This document shows positions 7,338-16,065 of a stretch of 64,000 nt of DNA, in pieces. Source of the stretch: Acetatifactor muris (GTDB lineage: Bacteria; Bacillota; Clostridia; Lachnospirales; Lachnospiraceae); NCBI RefSeq assembly GCF_024623325.1, contig NZ_JANJZD010000006.1, positions 62,001 through 126,000 of the forward strand. Reading direction: 5' to 3'. The translations under genes and the position numbers were made by a program. The notes beneath the pieces are model-generated. The model had not been told where the DNA came from. It did not search any database and was given only the letters and a program-made list of their open reading frames with translations. The first letter of the stretch is position 1. Every line of letters begins with the position of its first letter.

Positions 7338-9991
7338 CTCTCACTGCCTCCTGCTTTCCTTCTGCTTCTTCTCCTTCTCCTGAGGCTGTGTTCTCCTTCG
7401 GTACCATTTCCGTCCGGGATCTCCATCCCCGCATCCCGGTCCGGTTCCTTCCCGGATATGGTATGTTGATTCTGATCATCCCCGGTCTCTTTGATTTCCA
7501 CAGCCTCCAGCTCTGGCGGCTGCGCCTGAGTTTTGCTGTTCTCCTCTGGCAATTCGGCTGTCAGCTTTTCCACATTGTCTTTTGCCCGTATAACCGCTCC
7601 CATCTCACCGTCAATTACCCCGGAGAATTCACCATCTATAACACCCTTTACATAACCCTTGATATGGCCTGACATGCGGATTCTTCCGCCTGCAGGAAGC
7701 GGTTTTGTAATATCCCGTTTTAATGTAAACGCAGTTTTCTCAATGATAATATCTCCAATCAACAGAGTCTGCGGCAAAGCCAGCAGCACAAGACCGATAG
7801 AAGTCAGCGTACCTCTTCCCAACGCCAGACCGATTGCGGCCACCACCGCATTCGTGGATACATTGCTGATGATAAACCCTGCCGCCACCAGCATGGAGCC
7901 GCTGGTCACAATAGTGGGAAATGCCTGATTCAAGGTCTCCACAATAGCCTTTTTAATCGGCATATAAGCCTTCAGCTCCATATAACGGCTGGTAATCACA
8001 ATGGCATAGTCGATGGTGGCCCCCATCTGAATGGCTGATACCACCAGATATCCCAGGAAATATACCACTTCTCCCGTCAGATACGGCAGTGAGAAGTTCA
8101 TCCAGATACTTCCCTGAATGGTCACTACCAGCAACACCGGCAAACCTGCAGACTGGAATGTGAACAGCAGAATCACCATGACAAACAGTGCTGTCAGCAC
8201 CGTAATAATACTGTTATCAGTGGCAAAAGAATCACTTAAATCCTTATTGCTTGTGGAATTGCCCACCAGATAAATATCTTGATAATTATAGTATTTCGCC
8301 ACTGTGGCACGGATTCTCTCCAGCGCCTCGTATGTCTCCTCTCCTTCCGCCGGCAGGTCAAGCTCCAGGACAAAGCGGCTGCAGCGCTCTCCCAGCAACT
8401 GGTCTCGTGCAATGCTGATCTGAGAATAAGCTTCTGTCAGTGTCTCCTCCAGATCATCCTCCAGTGTAATATTGCCCCGTTCCTTCTGATCATAGATAAA
8501 GAGGAACATGTCAATCAGGGGAACCTTATACTCATTAAGTCCTCCCAGAATTGCTCCAAAATTACTGTTATCTACCGCATAGGCCGAATAGAACAGGTCT
8601 GCCACCTCAATATCCATGTCAATCAACTCTGCAAATTCTCTGGGCGAAAGCTGCTGTGTCAGAATGTAGCCATCCATTGCCTCAATATTTGCCAGACCCA
8701 TACAGGAATTCACTTCCGGCATTCTTTCCAGAGCCCGCAGTGCCTGCCCCTCTTTTTCATAATCACCGTTGGGCACGATCACCGCCAGCTGGTTCACCGT
8801 TCCAAACTCCTGATTGACCATGGATACTGAGAATTTATTCTCGCTCATGGTCTTGGATTCCAGCGTATTAACATCATATACATAATCCGCCCGGCCGGAA
8901 AGAATGGCTCCGGCAATCACCATTGCCAGCAGCAGAGGCGGGACGATGACTCGCGTATGTACACAGAACTTTCCCACCAGTGTTATGTTAGGCACAAAGC
9001 TTTTGTGATGGGAGTGATCAATAGCATTGGCAAAGGTCAGCAACAGTCCCGGCATCAGGAAAAAGACGGAAATCAGGCTCAGCACAATGGCCTTCGCCAG
9101 TACAATACCCATATCATAGCCAATTCTGAACTGCATGAACATCATAGCCACCATGCCTGACACAGTTGTCAGCGAACTGGATGAAATCTCCGGAATGGCC
9201 TTGCTCAATGCCACAATCACGGCCTCTCTGGCATCCTTATCCTCATGTTCTTCCATAAACCGGTGACAGAGAATGATGGCATAATCCACTGCCAGCGCCA
9301 GTTGCAGCACCACAGCAATAGAATCTGTAACAAAGCTGATGGTGCCGAACCAGTAATTCGTCCCCTTATTCAGAATGGCTGCCACGATAAAGGTCATCAG
9401 GAACACGGGAATCTCCGCATACGTAGAGGACGTGAACAGCAGCACTGCCACAATAACCACACCTGCCAGCAGCAAAATAATAATCATGTCATTGCTCAGA
9501 TCCGCCGCATCCCGCTCTTCCTGCCCAATATCGGAAGAATAATAAACATCATATGCTGAAAGTGCTTCCAGAACACCGTTCAGATCCGCAAGAGAAACCT
9601 CATCCCCCGCCTCCTCGTCAAAGGTAATTTTGAACAGAGCCTCCATATCATGATAATAATCTTCCGTGTTGTCAAAGTCCAACATGCTGACTCCATCCAT
9701 CTCACGAATCTGCTCTGCCAGCGCTTCCGCTTCTTCATAAGTCACATTGCACACCATAATCCTGGCAGTGCCGTAAGTGATAAACTGTTCCTCCATCAGG
9801 TCCAACCCCTGCCTGGTCTCTGTGGTGTCCGGCAGGTAAGCGGTCAGATCATTATTGACTTTTACCCTGTTCATGGAAAGCACACTGTACAAAATCACCA
9901 GAATGAAAACCAGATAAAATCCCTTTCTCTTATCCACAATCAAAGTGGAAAGCTTCATCATAAAGGAATCATCCTTCTTTTCTTTTTCCAT
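7334..9991 (-). CDS. MMPL/RND-family lipid or fatty-acid exporter
   Basis: 885 residues with the RND superfamily layout: a first membrane helix (about 27-45), a first extracytoplasmic loop, five helices around residues 170-330, a second loop and another five-helix bundle around 600-760. The cytoplasmic tail is charged. Sequences such as DSIAVVLQLALAVDYAIILCHR and GATIDYAIVITSRYMELK carry the conserved aspartate of the proton relay of each half. The ATG at 9991 has AAGGCGG 8 bp upstream. The family moves lipids and fatty acids outwards; FarE of Staphylococcus aureus is an example controlled by a TetR regulator. A TetR gene is divergently transcribed here, which supports export of fatty acids or similar compounds. 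Confidence 0.88.
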   Translation of the reverse strand: MEKEKKDDSFMMKLSTLIVDKRKGFYLVFILVILYSVLSMNRVKVNNDLTAYLPDTTETRQGLDLMEEQFITYGTARIMVCNVTYEEAEALAEQIREMDGVSMLDFDNTEDYYHDMEALFKITFDEEAGDEVSLADLNGVLEALSAYDVYYSSDIGQEERDAADLSNDMIIILLLAGVVIVAVLLFTSSTYAEIPVFLMTFIVAAILNKGTNYWFGTISFVTDSIAVVLQLALAVDYAIILCHRFMEEHEDKDAREAVIVALSKAIPEISSSSLTTVSGMVAMMFMQFRIGYDMGIVLAKAIVLSLISVFFLMPGLLLTFANAIDHSHHKSFVPNITLVGKFCVHTRVIVPPLLLAMVIAGAILSGRADYVYDVNTLESKTMSENKFSVSMVNQEFGTVNQLAVIVPNGDYEKEGQALRALERMPEVNSCMGLANIEAMDGYILTQQLSPREFAELIDMDIEVADLFYSAYAVDNSNFGAILGGLNEYKVPLIDMFLFIYDQKERGNITLEDDLEETLTEAYSQISIARDQLLGERCSRFVLELDLPAEGEETYEALERIRATVAKYYNYQDIYLVGNSTSNKDLSDSFATDNSIITVLTALFVMVILLFTFQSAGLPVLLVVTIQGSIWMNFSLPYLTGEVVYFLGYLVVSAIQMGATIDYAIVITSRYMELKAYMPIKKAIVETLNQAFPTIVTSGSMLVAAGFIISNVSTNAVVAAIGLALGRGTLTSIGLVLLALPQTLLIGDIIIEKTAFTLKRDITKPLPAGGRIRMSGHIKGYVKGVIDGEFSGVIDGEMGAVIRAKDNVEKLTAELPEENSKTQAQPPELEAVEIKETGDDQNQHTISGKEPDRDAGMEIPDGNGTEGEHSLRRRRRSRRKAGGSER

Positions 9992-10117
9992 AAAGTGTTT
10001 CCGCCTTTCTCTGATGTTCAGTTCCATCCGGCAACAGGTGATGCCGATTACGGAACCGTTGCCCGTTAAACATATGTCTGTCTATAATCCAAATGCATGT
10101 CTTTTACTGAACAACAG

Positions 10118-10146
10118 TTGATTTCTCTTCAAAAAGTAATTATAAT
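10118..10146 (+). promoter_or_regulatory. sigma-A type promoter facing the TetR genes
   Basis: TTGATT at 10118-10123 and a perfect TATAAT at 10141-10146 are 17 bp apart. The start codon of the first TetR gene is about 185 bp downstream, so the transcript would have a long leader. The 302-bp stretch 10028-10329 holds only this promoter, a palindrome and a GTAACAG repeat. Confidence 0.6.
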
Positions 10147-10183
10147 GAAATCAAGGCAGATAGCAATAAACAAATTCTATCAG

Positions 10184-10203
10184 AATGTTTGATTTTGAAC
10201 ATT
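10184..10203. promoter_or_regulatory. candidate TetR operator
   Basis: AATGTT and AACATT form a perfect inverted repeat with an 8-bp spacer, just downstream of the promoter at 10118-10146 and in the divergent region between the exporter and the TetR gene. Position and symmetry fit an autoregulatory TetR site; binding is inferred only. Confidence 0.35.
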
Positions 10204-10255
10204 TGTGTTATATTTTGTCGATTATTTATGAAATATTTAGAAATGGTGCAATTCC

Positions 10256-10286
10256 GTAACAGTTCAGAACCTGTCAGAATTGTTAC
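10256..10286. repeat. GTAACAGTTCAG-type hairpin repeat (MITE end remnant)
   Basis: GTAACAGTTCAGA is followed after a 5-bp loop by an imperfect inverted copy ending in TTGTTAC (11 of 13 positions pair). The same 12-bp start occurs at 40821, 58104 and 60540 and, inverted, at 29614-29634, where the larger elements are clear MITEs. It lies in the 5' leader of the TetR gene. Confidence 0.5.
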
Positions 10287-10329
10287 CCGAATCATGAGGC
10301 ATGGCCTCGGAAAGGTATGGCAGATATCA

Positions 10330-10896
10330 ATGGCAGACAACAGAACAGACCGGCGCGTCCGGCGGACAAAAGCCCTTTTGCAGCAGGGGCTGATACAATT
10401 GATGGAGACAAAAGATGTAAAGGATATCTCCGTAAAAGAATTGTCGGATCTGGCGGATATCAACAGAGGCACCTTCTACCTGCATTACAGCGATATTTAC
10501 GATATGCTGAAGCAGCTGGAAGACGAACTGTTCGCAGAATTTTATGACATTATCGATCGGACTCTGCCTTCCGATTCGGCGGCTCACTGCCCTCAGACCA
10601 CACTTTTTGAAGTGTTTTCTTTCTTGGAACGCCACCGGGAAATCGCCCGGGTCATGATAAGCCCACATGGTGATCTGGCCTTTGTAAACCGTCTGAAAAA
10701 CCTGGTGCAGAAACGCCTGGACAGCATTCTGGCATCAAAGCTGGCTTCCGGTGACGGCTGCTATCTGGAGGCATTCGCCGTATCCGGATGCATCGGCGTC
10801 ATTGAAACCTGGCTGGCCCAGCCCGTGCCTCCCACACCGGACATAATGGCGGTTATCTGCGGAAATATGCTGGAGAACGGCTTCATGCCAAATTAA
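10330..10896 (+). CDS. TetR/AcrR-family transcriptional regulator
   Basis: 188 residues from the ATG at 10330 (upstream GGAAAGG, rather far away). Residues 10-55 form the TetR HTH: TKALLQQGLIQLMETKDVKDISVKELSDLADINRG is followed by TFYLHYSDIYDM, typical of the recognition helix and the next turn. The C-terminus resembles the TetR_C domain found in clostridial proteins of this size. It is divergent from the MMPL exporter and precedes a second TetR gene by 46 bp, so it most likely controls the exporter and itself in response to a lipid-like ligand (inference). Confidence 0.87.
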   Translation: MADNRTDRRVRRTKALLQQGLIQLMETKDVKDISVKELSDLADINRGTFYLHYSDIYDMLKQLEDELFAEFYDIIDRTLPSDSAAHCPQTTLFEVFSFLERHREIARVMISPHGDLAFVNRLKNLVQKRLDSILASKLASGDGCYLEAFAVSGCIGVIETWLAQPVPPTPDIMAVICGNMLENGFMPN

Positions 10897-10942
10897 ATCT
10901 GTCAGAACACAGAATCCCATAACAAAAAAGGATGAAAATGCT

Positions 10943-11506
10943 ATGTCGAACATCACTAAACAATTGCTGGAGGCCTCCCTGAAGAAGCTTCTGCTGAAAA
11001 AGCCTCTGGACAAAATCACCATAAATGACATTACGGCCGACTGCGGAATCAGCCGCATGTCCTTTTACTACCATTTCAAAGATATCTATGACCTGGTGGA
11101 ATGGGTGTGCGTGGAAGACGGAAAGCGAGCGCTTCAGGATAAGAAGACATATGACACCTGGCAGGAGGGCCTGTGTCAGATATTTGAAGCGGTACTGGAA
11201 AATAAACCATTTATTCAGAACGTATACCGCTGTGTCAGTAAAGATAAAATTGAAAGCTACCTGTACAAACTAACCTACAGCCTGATTGCCCGGGTTGTTG
11301 ATGAAAAATGCGGGGAAATCACACTGGCAGAGGAAGACAAAACCTTTATTGCCGAATTCTATAAATATGGATTTGTGGGAATCATGCTGGACTGGATTGC
11401 CCAGGGAATGAAGGCGGATTATATGGAGATTACAAACAGAATCGGCATTGTTCTGCGGGGCAACATTGCCAATTCCATCCATAATTTTGAGCAGCTGCAG
11501 AAATAA
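10943..11506 (+). CDS. TetR/AcrR-family transcriptional regulator
   Basis: 187 residues. The N-terminal HTH (KPLDKITINDITADCGISRMSFYYHF) is typical of the family, and the C-terminal half resembles the TetR_C domain seen in regulators such as DhaS. An AAAGGATG site lies before the ATG. The gene follows another TetR gene by 46 bp in the same direction and lies 155 bp before oleate hydratase, with a symmetric palindrome at 11514-11558 in between. It may be the fatty-acid sensor for the hydratase, with the first regulator serving the exporter. The two proteins differ clearly in sequence, so they are not a recent duplication. Confidence 0.87.
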   Translation: MSNITKQLLEASLKKLLLKKPLDKITINDITADCGISRMSFYYHFKDIYDLVEWVCVEDGKRALQDKKTYDTWQEGLCQIFEAVLENKPFIQNVYRCVSKDKIESYLYKLTYSLIARVVDEKCGEITLAEEDKTFIAEFYKYGFVGIMLDWIAQGMKADYMEITNRIGIVLRGNIANSIHNFEQLQK

Positions 11507-11513
11507 ATTTTAT

Positions 11514-11558
11514 CAAACCGGCCCAGATGATTAATTTTTTATCATTCAGATTGGTTTG
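11514..11558. promoter_or_regulatory. nested palindrome upstream of oleate hydratase
   Basis: Outer arms CAAACC (11514-11519) and GGTTTG (11553-11558) and inner arms ATGAT (11527-11531) and ATCAT (11541-11545) share one centre, with 7-bp gaps on both sides. It ends 4 bp before a -35 box. It may be the operator of one of the TetR proteins or the end of the TetR transcript; there is no clean T-run after the outer arm, so an operator is favoured. Confidence 0.45.
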
Positions 11559-11562
11559 TAAA

Positions 11563-11591
11563 TTGGAAAATCCTTTTGAAAGCGTTATTCT
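11563..11591 (+). promoter_or_regulatory. promoter of the oleate hydratase gene
   Basis: TTGGAA (11563-11568) and TATTCT (11586-11591) are 17 bp apart and lead to the hydratase start codon about 70 bp downstream. The match to the sigma-A consensus is fair, with two mismatches in each box. Confidence 0.45.
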
Positions 11592-11661
11592 GTCGTCATA
11601 AGGAACAACAAATCCCCGGTTTGTCCCGGGACAGAATGGTTAGGAAAGGATGGATTTTCAT

Positions 11662-13638
11662 ATGGCAAAAAATAAAAGTCTCACAATCGGTGTGGCAGCA
11701 TTGGCAGCAGGTGCAGGCGCGGCAGCTATCGCAGCTAAAAAACATAAAACGGCCCAGAACACGGCCCTAAAGAAAGCTGCCTCTTCCTCTCGGAAAACAG
11801 AATACCGCAATACGGAACTGGGAAAACAGGAAAAAAACAGAAAAGGCATTTACTATACCAACGGCAATTATGAGGCATTTGCAAGGCCCCGCAAACCCGA
11901 AGGTGTGGATGAGAAAAATGCTTACATTGTAGGCAGCGGCCTGGCTTCTCTGGCAGCAGCCTGTTTCCTGGTAAGAGACGGTCAGATGCCCGGTTCCCAC
12001 ATCCACATTCTGGAGTCCATGGATATCGCCGGCGGCGCCTGCGATGGCATCTATGATACTACCAGAGGCTATATTATGCGGGGCGGCAGGGAAATGGAGA
12101 ATCATTTCGAGTGCCTCTGGGATCTTTTCCGCAGTATCCCTTCACTGGAGACGCCCGGCGTGTCTGTGCTGGACGAATACTACTGGCTGAATAAGGAAGA
12201 TCCCAATTACTCCCTCTGCAGGGCAACTGTAAACAGGGGAGAAGACGCCCATACGGACGGTAAATTCAACTTAAGTCAAAAGGGCTGTATGGAAATCATG
12301 AAACTGTTCATGACCAGAGACGAGGACCTGTACGACAAAACTATCGAAGATGTGTTTGACGAGGAGGTCTTCGATTCTACCTTCTGGCTGTACTGGAGAA
12401 CCATGTTTGCCTTTGAAAACTGGCACAGCGCCCTGGAAATGAAACTGTATTTCCAGAGGTTCATCCATCATATTGCCGGCCTGCCGGATTTCAGCGCCCT
12501 GAAATTTACCAAATACAATCAGTACGAATCCCTGATTCTGCCCATGCAGAAGTATCTGGAAGCGGCAGGTGTGGACTTCCGTTTCAACACGGAAGTAACC
12601 AATGTAATCTTCGAGAAAGAAAACGGAAAAAAAGTGGCAAAGGCCATCGAATGTAAAGTCAGAGGCGTGGAAGAAGGCATTATGCTCACGGAAAATGATT
12701 TGGTTTTCGTAACCAACGGAAGCTGTACGGAAGGTACTGTTTACGGCGATCAGAATCATGCCCCCAACGGAGATGCGGAAGTGCGGACCAGCGGCTGCTG
12801 GAGCCTGTGGAAAAATATTGCCGGACAGGATCCCGCTTTCGGCCATCCGGAAAAATTCTGTTCCGATGTGGCAAAAACCAACTGGGAATCCGCCACCATC
12901 ACCACTCTTGACGACAAAATTCTGCCTTATATCACTGAGATCTGCAAACGTGACCCCAGAAGCGGCAGAGTTGTCACCGGAGGCATTGTCAGCTGCAAAG
13001 ATTCCTCCTGGCTCCTGAGCTGGACCATCAACAGGCAGGGCCAGTTCAAAGAACAGGATAAAGAAAAAGTCTGCGTCTGGGTATATGGCCTGTTTACAGA
13101 TGTTCCCGGCAATTATGTGAAAAAGCCCATGCGGGAATGTACCGGTAAGGAAATCACAGAAGAATGGCTCTATCATATGGGTGTGCCCGTGGAAGAAATC
13201 CCCGGACTGGCAGAACACAGCGCCGTCTGCGTTCCCACCATGATGCCTTATATCACTGCATTCTTCATGCCCAGAACCAAAGGAGACCGCCCTGATGTCA
13301 TTCCTGACGGCTGTGTCAATTTTGCTTTCCTGGGACAGTTTGCAGAAACCCCCAGAGATACCGTCTTCACCACCGAATATTCCGTGCGTACCGCCATGGA
13401 AGCCGTATACGGACTGCTGGGCGTGGACAGAGGCGTACCCGAAGTCTGGGGCAGTGTTTATGACATCCGTGAGCTTCTTGACAGCAGTGTAAAACTTATG
13501 GACGGCAGATCTCCGCTGGAAATCGGGCTGCCCGTACCTTTAAACGCACTGAAAAAACCGCTTCTTCATTTTATCAAAGGTACCGTAATCGAAAAAATAC
13601 TGCGTGATCATGATGTCCTGAAAGAAGGGATGCTCTGA
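11662..13638 (+). CDS. ohyA: oleate hydratase (FAD-dependent fatty acid double-bond hydratase)
   Basis: 658 residues, the long form of the MCRA family. It adds water to the cis-9 double bond of oleic and related acids to give 10-hydroxy acids, which removes their toxicity. The FAD-binding fold shows the glycine motif GSGLASLAAACFLV (about residue 90) and HILESMD; the active-site segment GGREMENHFECLWD contains the conserved Glu that is catalytic in characterised hydratases. The start at 11662 has GGATGG 8 bp upstream; a start at 11650 sits too close to AGGAAAGG. The first 50 residues are Ala-rich and lack the catalytic fold, possibly a membrane association segment. A rho-independent terminator follows. 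Confidence 0.93.
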   Translation: MAKNKSLTIGVAALAAGAGAAAIAAKKHKTAQNTALKKAASSSRKTEYRNTELGKQEKNRKGIYYTNGNYEAFARPRKPEGVDEKNAYIVGSGLASLAAACFLVRDGQMPGSHIHILESMDIAGGACDGIYDTTRGYIMRGGREMENHFECLWDLFRSIPSLETPGVSVLDEYYWLNKEDPNYSLCRATVNRGEDAHTDGKFNLSQKGCMEIMKLFMTRDEDLYDKTIEDVFDEEVFDSTFWLYWRTMFAFENWHSALEMKLYFQRFIHHIAGLPDFSALKFTKYNQYESLILPMQKYLEAAGVDFRFNTEVTNVIFEKENGKKVAKAIECKVRGVEEGIMLTENDLVFVTNGSCTEGTVYGDQNHAPNGDAEVRTSGCWSLWKNIAGQDPAFGHPEKFCSDVAKTNWESATITTLDDKILPYITEICKRDPRSGRVVTGGIVSCKDSSWLLSWTINRQGQFKEQDKEKVCVWVYGLFTDVPGNYVKKPMRECTGKEITEEWLYHMGVPVEEIPGLAEHSAVCVPTMMPYITAFFMPRTKGDRPDVIPDGCVNFAFLGQFAETPRDTVFTTEYSVRTAMEAVYGLLGVDRGVPEVWGSVYDIRELLDSSVKLMDGRSPLEIGLPVPLNALKKPLLHFIKGTVIEKILRDHDVLKEGML

Positions 13639-13645
13639 CACAATC

Positions 13646-13671
13646 CGGGGGCTTTTCGGCCCCCGTTTTTT
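13646..13671 (+). terminator. rho-independent terminator after oleate hydratase
   Basis: The 7-bp arms CGGGGGC and GCCCCCG enclose a 6-nt loop and are followed by six T residues, 8 bp after the stop codon. Confidence 0.92.
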
Positions 13672-13739
13672 ATGCAAAGCCCTCCGGCCTGACTTCTTCC
13701 TCTGTCTTCAGACAGATTTTGTAAATAGTATTGAGATAT

Positions 13740-13768
13740 GCAATCCATCAGATTTCCGATGGATTTGC
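13740..13768 (-). terminator. hairpin after the AraC-type regulator gene
   Basis: AATCCATC and GATGGATT pair around an 8-nt loop, 10 bp beyond the regulator's stop on the minus strand. There is no T-run, so termination is likely weak. Confidence 0.35.
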
Positions 13769-13777
13769 TGTACATTT

Positions 13778-16042
13778 CTAGCCCTGACGATATTCCTTGG
13801 GACTGGCATTGTATACTCTCTTAAATGCTCTCCGAAAGGACTGTACACTGTTATATCCCACCATTCCACTGATTTCGTCAATACTCATCTCCGTCGTCTT
13901 CAGCAGCTCACAGGCATGTTCCAGACGGACATTCTCCACATAATTTGCAAAATTAACCCCCGTCTGCTCCTTAAACAATGCGGACACATACCCTTCTGAA
14001 ATCTGGTACATACGGCTCACCATAGTCAGCCCCAGCTCCGCATTCTGCCAGTTCTCCAGAATATACTTCTGAATTCTGGCAGCCATCTGACTTTTCTGGA
14101 AATTTTTTTCTCTGTTGACAGAACCACACTGGTTCAGAAACGCCTCCCGCACCAGCTCGAAATAACTGTCACCTCGAAAATTCTCCGGGTGCACCATAAA
14201 GTCATTCAAACGCAAAATATAGTGCAGTGTCTCTTCCTCTTCTATTCTGAGGGAAGCCAGCAAATCCGTCAGCTTTCCGTTTAATTTCATTAAACTGCTG
14301 CGTGTAATGATTCTGTTCTCGAAATTCTCAGTGAACACAATATTCAGGATATCCTTTGTCGTCTCACTGTTCCCGGCTTTTACGCTGCTGCATATTCTTT
14401 CCTCTGCAGCTTCCGGAAAATAAAAGCTGTTCTTGTCTTCAAGATCTGTAGTGTAACGGACAACAGGCTTGTGAAAATTGCAATGCTCCCTGGCGATCTC
14501 CGCTTCCTCACAATATTTCCACAGACGCAGAATATTATCGCAGTTCCCGCTGATTCCCCAGTTGGATTCCGCACCGAACATCTCCTCCAGCAGATTCTGC
14601 ATCTCTTTCACCAGCTCCTCCACCCCTTCCGCCGATACCCCCCCGAAGATGAACAGCGTACACAGATAGTTCCGCTGATAGCTCCAGACATTTTCTCCTA
14701 CAAGAGCTTCAAACTGTTCCATCAATGCCTGTACCATGACTCTGGCATCACTCAGCGTCTGTTCGTCAATCTCATAAAAATCATTGTTCGCATACAATTT
14801 GACGGAGGCGATACAGCAGATCTCATAATCAATATTCACCCCTACGTTTTCCGCCATATAGCGAAGTTCCTTTGGGTTTGTTATGTCCAGCGACAGCAGA
14901 TCATGAAAAAAAGCTTTCCTCTGCATTGGTTTATTTTTCTCCATCTCTTCCTGCAGCTGTTCGTTAGAATCTAAAATCCGTGCCACAATTTCACTGAATT
15001 TCGCGGAATTACGCTTCTCTACCTTTTCCTTGTCAATCAGCGCAAACAGATTATCAATGGGCTTCCCGATATGTACGGAAAGATGTACCATCATAATCAA
15101 CATGATGCCAATGGTCAAAATGCCGGCTCCGATACCTATGGAATAGATCAAAGTCATTTTCCGGAAAAGTGCCCGCTCCGAAAGCACAATATAATATTTC
15201 CAGCCACAATATGCGGATGTGAGGCTTATCACACTATCCGAAGCCTTTTCCAGCGGAAAGCCGTTTTTATCGTCTATTACCGTCAACTCATATTCCGTAT
15301 TATTTGTATAGAGTAGATTGGACTTCGGATCTATAATGTAGAGAGAATAATCGCCATACTCCAGCAAAATGGAAAAATACTGATTTATCTTGCTGGTATT
15401 GATAATAGAAACCACCACACCGTCATTGGCACTGCTGTTCATCTTAGCATTGATCGGCTGTACATACTGCAGCATACCCGACTGACTCCGCACATATTTC
15501 CCGCCGGTAAATTTCGAGGAAACCAGGTTCTCATGCCATTCTTCCGTTGAAATTCCCCAGCCCTCCAGATATTTTTCAAACAATCCTGTGCGATAAAGCG
15601 TACTGTCATAGATGACAGTATCCGCCTTATTACAGTAAATGTACAAATCATTCTGCAGCCCGGGTGTGGCATAATTAATTATATTCTGCAGTGCGCTGAT
15701 GCCTTCCTTATACTGCAGAATATTGGAGCTTTCAATTTTATCCAGTTCTGCCATTGTCCGGATATCCGCATTCTGCGCTACCTGTGTAACCCTGTAAGTC
15801 ATGGAGATCAGCTCATCGTCTATCATTTGAACACAATGTACAAGCTTGTCAAGATCGGCTTCTTTGATCTGCTCTTTATATAAGTACAGCATGGTTGAAA
15901 CCCCTGTGACAATAATTAAAAGGGGAATCAACAACACTGTTGCATAGGACAGGCCAAGATATACGATATAATTATTGATTATAGGTTTCTTCCGCATTCT
16001 GTTCATCAAAAAGATGCCAGGCAGGAAAAACCTGTCTGACAC
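13778..16042 (-). CDS. membrane-anchored AraC-family regulator of a sugar importer
   Basis: 754 residues: a membrane helix (about 25-50), an extracellular sensing region (to about 300), a second membrane helix (about 300-325), a linker that resembles the YesN middle region, and a C-terminal AraC HTH (from about 655) with GLTMVSRMYQISEGYVSALF and SIDEISGMVGYNSVQSFRRAF. The reading frame starts with GTG at 16042 (AAAGG upstream); ATGs at 16006 or 15997 are alternatives. It follows the substrate-binding protein by 23 bp on the same strand and is probably the last gene of that ABC operon. It likely senses the sugar outside the cell and activates the importer; DNA binding is inferred from the family. 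Confidence 0.88.
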   Translation of the reverse strand: MSDRFFLPGIFLMNRMRKKPIINNYIVYLGLSYATVLLIPLLIIVTGVSTMLYLYKEQIKEADLDKLVHCVQMIDDELISMTYRVTQVAQNADIRTMAELDKIESSNILQYKEGISALQNIINYATPGLQNDLYIYCNKADTVIYDSTLYRTGLFEKYLEGWGISTEEWHENLVSSKFTGGKYVRSQSGMLQYVQPINAKMNSSANDGVVVSIINTSKINQYFSILLEYGDYSLYIIDPKSNLLYTNNTEYELTVIDDKNGFPLEKASDSVISLTSAYCGWKYYIVLSERALFRKMTLIYSIGIGAGILTIGIMLIMMVHLSVHIGKPIDNLFALIDKEKVEKRNSAKFSEIVARILDSNEQLQEEMEKNKPMQRKAFFHDLLSLDITNPKELRYMAENVGVNIDYEICCIASVKLYANNDFYEIDEQTLSDARVMVQALMEQFEALVGENVWSYQRNYLCTLFIFGGVSAEGVEELVKEMQNLLEEMFGAESNWGISGNCDNILRLWKYCEEAEIAREHCNFHKPVVRYTTDLEDKNSFYFPEAAEERICSSVKAGNSETTKDILNIVFTENFENRIITRSSLMKLNGKLTDLLASLRIEEEETLHYILRLNDFMVHPENFRGDSYFELVREAFLNQCGSVNREKNFQKSQMAARIQKYILENWQNAELGLTMVSRMYQISEGYVSALFKEQTGVNFANYVENVRLEHACELLKTTEMSIDEISGMVGYNSVQSFRRAFKRVYNASPKEYRQG

Positions 16043-16065
16043 CTTTTCCTTTCTGTTCAGGTATC

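Noticed and set aside
10028..10330. Riboswitch in the long leader between the exporter and TetR gene
   Set aside because: I could not match any conserved riboswitch core; only a promoter, a palindrome and a MITE-like hairpin are visible.
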